From positions 25,889,325 to 25,953,324 of the forward strand of contig CM053256.1 in assembly GCA_028583405.1 (NCBI GenBank): DNA of 64,000 nt, given 5' to 3'. A program made the position numbers and the translations under genes. The notes below the pieces were generated by a model, which ran no database searches, was not told the DNA's origin, and saw nothing but the letters and a program-made list of their open reading frames with translations. The DNA is from Pogonophryne albipinna (Eukaryota; Chordata; Actinopteri; Perciformes; Artedidraconidae). How positions within the stretch are numbered: position 1 is the first letter of the stretch; each line of letters begins with the position of its first letter. Shown here piece by piece: positions 58,590-64,000 of this stretch.

Positions 58590-59362
58590 ATATATATATA
58601 TAACTACGTTGAAGTTATGCAATGATTGAAAAACTTGGGTCGCAGCTGAGGTTCCTCAACAGTGCATTACAAGACATCTATCAATATGTGTGTACCTCCA
58701 CCATTAAACTGTCATATTCTGCACATTTCTTATACTATCTACATACATAAGAGTATAATTCATATGTATAATATCAGTTAAAATAAGTGCTTCAACATAG
58801 TTAACATAGCAGGAAAGCAATATATTAGACGTTAAGTACTTTGTCAGGCTTACTATTCATCTGTAGATAGATACCCCCAAAGCTTTTTTATTATTTAAAA
58901 GGAGACCTTAACCTAAAGTATTATTTAATGATTAAATAAAGGTTAATTAGTTGTTCTGTTTTGCACATCCTCATATTAATATCTTTGTACATCCAGCACT
59001 AAACTGTTTTATTGTAGAGATCACTTACAGTATCTTCTTGATTTTTTATATTCTATATTTCTATCATTGACCTTCTACTTTCCCCCTATGAAAGTATGTA
59101 CTTTCAAATATAACACATTAAAACAATAATTCAATAACGTGCTTTAACCACTATGGTTGTGTGCACACTATGGCTGTGTGCACACAAGGTACACACAGCC
59201 ATAATAACTTTTAATTAGGACACTTATGTATGTGTAACATCTGAAGATGTGTGGTTTTATTCATGTTTTCATAACATTTTACAGCATATTGCTATATTAT
59301 TTCACATGTTTTACTTCTACACATTAATATCTGATTTGTAAAACAGACAGAAAGGTATATCC

Positions 59363-60106
59363 CAGGCCCGGTTCCAGAACAAAATGACTCAGGGTGCATC
59401 TGAGATTAGAGAGGGTGCAGTGGTAAAGTGTTATTTTTACAAGTGGGGAGTGGACCTAACACCCTCTAGGGGGGGTCCTCACCTCCTCTAGGGGGGTCCG
59501 GGGGCATGCTCCCCCGGGAAGATTTAAACATTTTTTAATTTTTAAAATATGTTTTTAAATATTGAAGTTAAAAGCATCAATCTGGTGCACTTTGAGAGAA
59601 AAATGAAGAGATCTATGGATACATCTCTCAACACCCATATGAAACAGAACTGTAAACAGATTTACTTTTTCTTTATGGAGATTTTACAAATCACTCCTCT
59701 TTTAACTGTTATTACCATATGCAGTGTTACTGCTGGCGATAAGGGCTGGTTGTTTTAACCATTTTATGATGTCCATCATTGACTGCTGTGTAAGCACCTT
59801 GCAGATGACGAACGCACAGCGGCACAGGTCACGCGCACCTGACATAATAACGTTACTTACCATTTAAATTGACCAAATAAATGCAGCAGACAATGTTATT
59901 TAATTACAATTTATTTTATTTCAACTATATTCTTCTTATTATTATTATTATTACTACTATTATTATTATTGTTGTTATTATAGTGCATATTGTTTATATG
60001 TAATTTTATGTGTTAAAATGTTATGTAAATTATTTTTTGTGAGAGTGCATAACGACTCAACTGAGGGTGCAATGCACCCTTATGCACCCCCGTAGAACCG
60101 GGCCTG
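59363..60106. mobile_element. hAT MITE (CAGGCCCGGTTC) in unit 2
   Basis: Duplicate of 49051-49794, including its GTATATCC flanks. Confidence 0.9.
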
Positions 60107-61152
60107 GTATATCCGTCATTTAATAAGCTATTGAAATTCTGAATCCATGTGCCTCCCATCACCCAAAGCCCCTGACTAATCTTTCAACTCAGTATTTACA
60201 TTCTTATATTCAAAGAAAATCAGTAATATCTTTAACAACTACAAGTCCTTTTATATCAGCTCTGCACCGTTATGGTGTAAATATAACCTATCTACCAATT
60301 GGATCTAATATAAAAGTCAGCCGAATTCATATTGATACTGCAAGGAGACGTATTGTGTGAAGAGAACTGAATACGTCACATATTCAGTTTCCGTGGCAGT
60401 TCTTCCAGTTTGTCCAAAGGTCTTCTAATCAGGGCTCTATAAATAAAGAACTAAGGCAGTTGTGTAATATTTAATGCTGCCGAACCGTGTATTACAATGC
60501 CGTTATGTGATGACTTCCAAAGAGAAAAGCACCCTCGGATTAAAGTATTATTTTCTTTTTAAAAAAAAACATCATATCGCATAAACACCATATCCCAACG
60601 TGCATTGCGGCTAAATAATCCAATCACCGAACTTAAACCATAGCTGAGGATCTTGGGTAATCAGTTCAGTGGCTGTGTATCTGTTTCCGGTTATTTTATT
60701 TTGAAATTCAGTTACCTGACGGACGCCAAAAAAGCCAGAGATTATGGAATTAAACAAATAAATAAAAACAAGGATAATTTTGTATTATTGGTGAGTAAAT
60801 AACAGTGTGTTATTTAGAAAAGAATAACAAATTAGAAGGAAAAATAATAAATACAGATTTCAGTATTCTGAGGCTCTGAGCCTCATTTATTTTCCTCACT
60901 GACGGCAAAAAATGTCCGACATTATACGATTTAAAATTAAAAACAATAATCGTGACTGTATATATAAAGAACATGTTTTTATGAACCCCACAGCTTCCGG
61001 TATTCCAAGACCCGACCGGACACAAAGACGTGTTGCAGGCACGAAAACAAGTAAATCGTTCTGTGTGACACAAAAAAAAGGGGAAAATCGTGTTGGTGAA
61101 CACGAATCAATAGATTAAATGTTGTGACTATAACACGAAATGCCGTGAGACT

Positions 61153-61440
61153 GGGTTGTCTTATTATACATCCATGTTGTAGTCCGCTGTATAGAAAACT
61201 GTAGTTTCCCCACGGCAGCAGACGCACATTTATGACGTCCGCTGGCGCATCATAAACACGTCGGATAGTGAAAGTGCAGTCGGATTCTCTAAAGTACCGC
61301 AGTCTCTTCTCCTAAGTCCTTTTGAATTCTCCTATCCACTATCCCTTAACCCTGTGACGTTTCACACAGAGGTCAAGGAATAGACGATAGGGATAGACGT
61401 TAGGAGCTGATTTTAGGACTATTCAACTGCAACCAGATGT
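61153..61440. repeat. Fragment of the MITE nested at 6937-7620
   Basis: Shares ACATCCATGTTGTAGTCCGC, CATAAACACGTCGGATAGTG and GACGATAGGGATAGACG with 7340-7615. The right end is degraded (GACTATTCAACTGCAACC). Confidence 0.75.
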
Positions 61441-61544
61441 CCTTCAACATGGCGCGCTGAAATCCATTTCCGGGTCACTACCGGAGGACCGAGGATTCGA
61501 GGAGTCGAGGAGGGGAAATTAGAGAAATAAGAAAGGCCCCAGGT

Positions 61545-63070
61545 GTTTTCTTTAGGATTGACCTCTGCCACAGCTGTACCCTATACAGCTCTGATTCTGA
61601 TAAAGGTTTAGGATGCCCTCTAGAGTTCAACAAGGCTATTTGTCTTTTTCTGTTCAGTGACTGTGTTCACAATTGGGTGTTTTGGCATAAGCCTATAGCA
61701 GATTAACTGACTCAGATCTTCAATGTCTATCAAAAATGTAGATATCAGAAACTATAAACAAGCTGAGAAAAATATTCTTCATCAGAAATCAGATGGAGGA
61801 TGTATGGATGAAGTAGCATTTAGCTTTTGAGCAATGCTTTTGATGTGCACTACAGTAATCAGGAAAATAAAATGAATAGTTTAAATATATGAAATGACAA
61901 AACAAATGAGAAGATAGTACATAAAAATCCCCTGCTGACTGATATGTTAAAGTCCCTGTAGGTGGCGATGTTGGCGCGATTTTGAAATCAAAGGCATTGA
62001 AACTTTGGTCATGTTAGGACTGATCCAATCCAGGCCTAGGAAGAAAATGCAATTCTAATAAATCTACCTACACCCTGTAATTTTGACTTAAAAAACGTTG
62101 CAGAACAACTCTTTTGCATCTTATGGGAAGTCTTGGGAACAGCTTTCTCTGTGTAAAGAAAAACAACTTTGTTTGTCTCAAAAGCTATTATTAATCTATG
62201 ACTGTGTCATAGTTTAATAATATTTAACAACATTTGACTAGGCATTGGCTCCACTTCCAAGTTCCTGACGCAAACACCACTGAAAACGATTTCAAGCTAT
62301 GCAAGTGCAAAGACACAAGAATAAGGAAAAAGAGGAAAAGATGTAGAGTGTGCACGTTCCTTTCCGCCGACTCACTCATTCCTTATGTTCGACACTGGAC
62401 AATCAGCTGCTTCATCTGCCTCTGCTGACCCTTGACCCCTCCCGCCTCAACCACACGACCCCTACACCTCTCCCTGTATGACATTTCAGCTGAATAAAAG
62501 ATCCATTTGACAGGATGTTCTGAGTGTGTAGAAGACATGAGCTGGGTTTTTGTGCAGCGGAGATCATGTCTAATTAAGCATTCATGTGCATGCACTTTAC
62601 TAGCACACACAGTATGTGAGCTCACTTGTTCTACATCATTCCATTCTTTTATACTGCACAGGCTTTACGGAAAACAGAGGGAGAATCTTTCCAAATCATG
62701 GAGAGGCAGATAGAGAAGACATTTCCCTGGCACACAGTGAGAGCTTTGTTCCCTGGCAGCATTCCTCTGGCTTTACACTTCTGTACATCATCAGCCCTTT
62801 GGAAACATACAGGCAAACTGCATTCATTTATATTGCACCGCACATTGAGCATCTGGGCATACTCACTGATGTAATCTGTCTCATCTAATCGTCTCGCTGT
62901 CTTTTTATTTCAAAGATTATGCTGTATGTAAGGAGACACATTCTTTGACCCGTGAGAAGTACATCGATATCTTCTTTGCAAGCATTGCTGCGGTTCCAGA
63001 GGGTTTTATTGCAGTATCCCAAGCTGGTCAGGGCCAGTTTCATTCAAATCTGCATGAACACCTACCACAA
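61545..63070. other. Intergenic, nothing recognised
   Basis: Short ORFs only. AATAAA at about 62495 has no recognisable gene in front of it. Confidence 0.4.
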
Positions 63071-63079
63071 ACCTACGTG

Positions 63080-63266
63080 GAGGTGTGTGGCACAGTGGAT
63101 AAAGCATTTGTGTTCGGATCAAGGGAGCACAGGTTCAAACCCCACTGCATGTCGTTGTGTCCCTGAGACACTTCACCCCAAAGTGCTCCTGTGGGGATTT
63201 CCCACAGTACTGAGTATGTGAGTCGCCTTAGATAAAAGCGTCTAACAAGTAACATGTAATGTATTA
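63080..63266 (+). mobile_element. tRNA-derived SINE
   Basis: A polymerase III A box TGGCACAGTGG at 63088-63098 and a B box GGTTCAAACCC at 63132-63142 form a tRNA-like head. The tail GTCGCCTTAGATAAAAGCGTC followed by ATGTAATGTA is the same LINE-type tail as at 11405-11450, so an L2/CR1-like LINE probably mobilised it. Confidence 0.8.
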
Positions 63267-63299
63267 GTCACAGTGGTATGGGTGGAATCAAATCAAAAT

Positions 63300-63440
63300 A
63301 TTCTTTTTTTTTTTTTTAAAGATTCAAATAACAATAAAACAAAAATGAAATAAGAATAAAATAAAAAATAAAACAAGGGTAAAATAAGAATAATACAAGA
63401 ATAAATGCATAAAATAAGAATAAATACATATAAATTAAAA
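63300..63440. repeat. A-rich low-complexity tract (AATAAAA units)
   Basis: A T run followed by repeated AAATAAGAATAA-like units on plus. Confidence 0.75.
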
Positions 63441-63813
63441 GCCAAATTAAAGTCCTTAAGTCCTTAAAAAACCTAAAGTAAGACTTCAAAAGATTAAAAG
63501 TCATTTCCTTTTCACATCTGCAGGATTCTTTTTACCGAGTTTCTTTAACACATCTATCTTCTTTGTTTACCAGTTTTGAAACCTTGTAAATGGATGATTA
63601 AAAACTGCTGCACATATGTTGGTCATATGTTTAAATGTTGAAACGTGTGAATCGAACATTTGCTTTTGCACCCAGAGTGAACAGACAGTACAAAACATGT
63701 CTGTCAATCCCACCTGACCCGGTAAATATGATATGAGATTGGAGAAGACATAAAGAAGGCTCCAGGATGGCCCCTTTATGACCAAAGCAGGGTCAAAACA
63801 GTGAATATTGGAC

Positions 63814-64000
63814 TTAAAGGTGGGGTAGGTAAGTTTCAGAAACCGGCTCGAGTGCACTAAAATTTGAAAGTACACAGCCGAAAAGAATCCGCCCCTTCCT
63901 TCAGACTTCCTTACAGAGCACCTCCTCCAACACACATGAACGCGCACATGACTTAGGTTGGCTATATAGTTCAGGGGAATTGTAAACCATACAAAACAGA
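63814..64000. mobile_element. TTAA MITE, left part, runs off the window
   Basis: Begins TTAAAGGTGGGGTAGGTAAG and continues with CTCGAGTGCACTAAAATTTG and the TCCTCCAACACACATGAACG block, shared with 26603-26953. The right end is outside or lost. Confidence 0.75.

Larger units (their letters stand above)
50672..60984. repeat. Tandem segmental duplication, unit 2 (about 10,313 bp)
   Basis: Direct copy of unit 1. The junction reads ATGA-ACC-ATGG. ACC is shared by the outgoing end (ATGA-ACC-CCAC at 60984) and the incoming start (AGAG-ACC-ATGG at 40360), a 3-bp microhomology. Confidence 0.95.

Overview
The window looks like teleost fish nuclear DNA. It has AT-rich intergenic sequence, one split vertebrate gene with canonical GT/AG introns, and a very dense load of fish-type mobile elements (hAT elements and their non-autonomous derivatives, TTAA-flanked MITEs, an L2-like LINE, a tRNA-derived SINE, and an LTR element of Ty3/gypsy type). 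I see no bacterial features, rRNA, CRISPR array or functional tRNA gene.

Region 1 (about 3.2-14.6 kb, minus strand) holds the only host gene I can recognise. It is a five-coding-exon gene for a Golgi-associated kinase 1 protein, best matched to GASK1A (FAM198A). All five exons join in frame to give about 607 residues: a short cytosolic tail, one signal-anchor helix, a low-complexity stem and a C-terminal FAM20-like kinase fold. Its introns carry a hAT element (4489-6273), a TTAA MITE with a second MITE nested in it (6607-7652), a hAT MITE (9832-10483), a foldback MITE (10525-10867) and a LINE 3' fragment (about 11405-12110).

Region 2 (14.6-33.6 kb) is intergenic. It contains two adjacent related TTAA MITEs (15895-17012), a broken but nearly complete L2-like LINE with an SGNH-esterase-type ORF1 and an endonuclease/reverse transcriptase ORF2 (about 18100-22440), and several hAT derivatives with 8-bp target duplications, one nested in another (30598-31746 inside 29948-32040).

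Region 3 (33652-38694) is a 5-kb hAT element with an exact 8-bp target duplication. Its transposase region has been invaded by a 4.1-kb element with roughly 0.9-kb inverted arms. The inner element carries what looks like a two-exon transcription unit with a 27-codon ORF and a poly(A) signal.

Region 4 (40.1-61 kb) is dominated by a 10.3-kb tandem duplication (about 40360-50671 and 50672-60984), nearly identical between copies. The left breakpoint lies inside a 2.7-kb non-autonomous LTR retroelement (40102-42809, 5-bp target duplication AGGTA). The only ORF of that element is a 726-residue proline/valine-rich protein built from four tandem repeats with periods of 33, 12, 60 and 48 bp. The duplication truncated the second copy of this ORF and created a 747-residue chimeric ORF across the junction. 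Each unit also carries long inverted repeats, a hAT MITE with a TTAA MITE inside, and a second hAT MITE.

Region 5 (61-64 kb) holds MITE fragments, a tRNA-derived SINE and the start of another TTAA MITE that runs off the end. The elements do not form a pathway. The window is one Golgi kinase gene beside a heavily nested transposon landscape.
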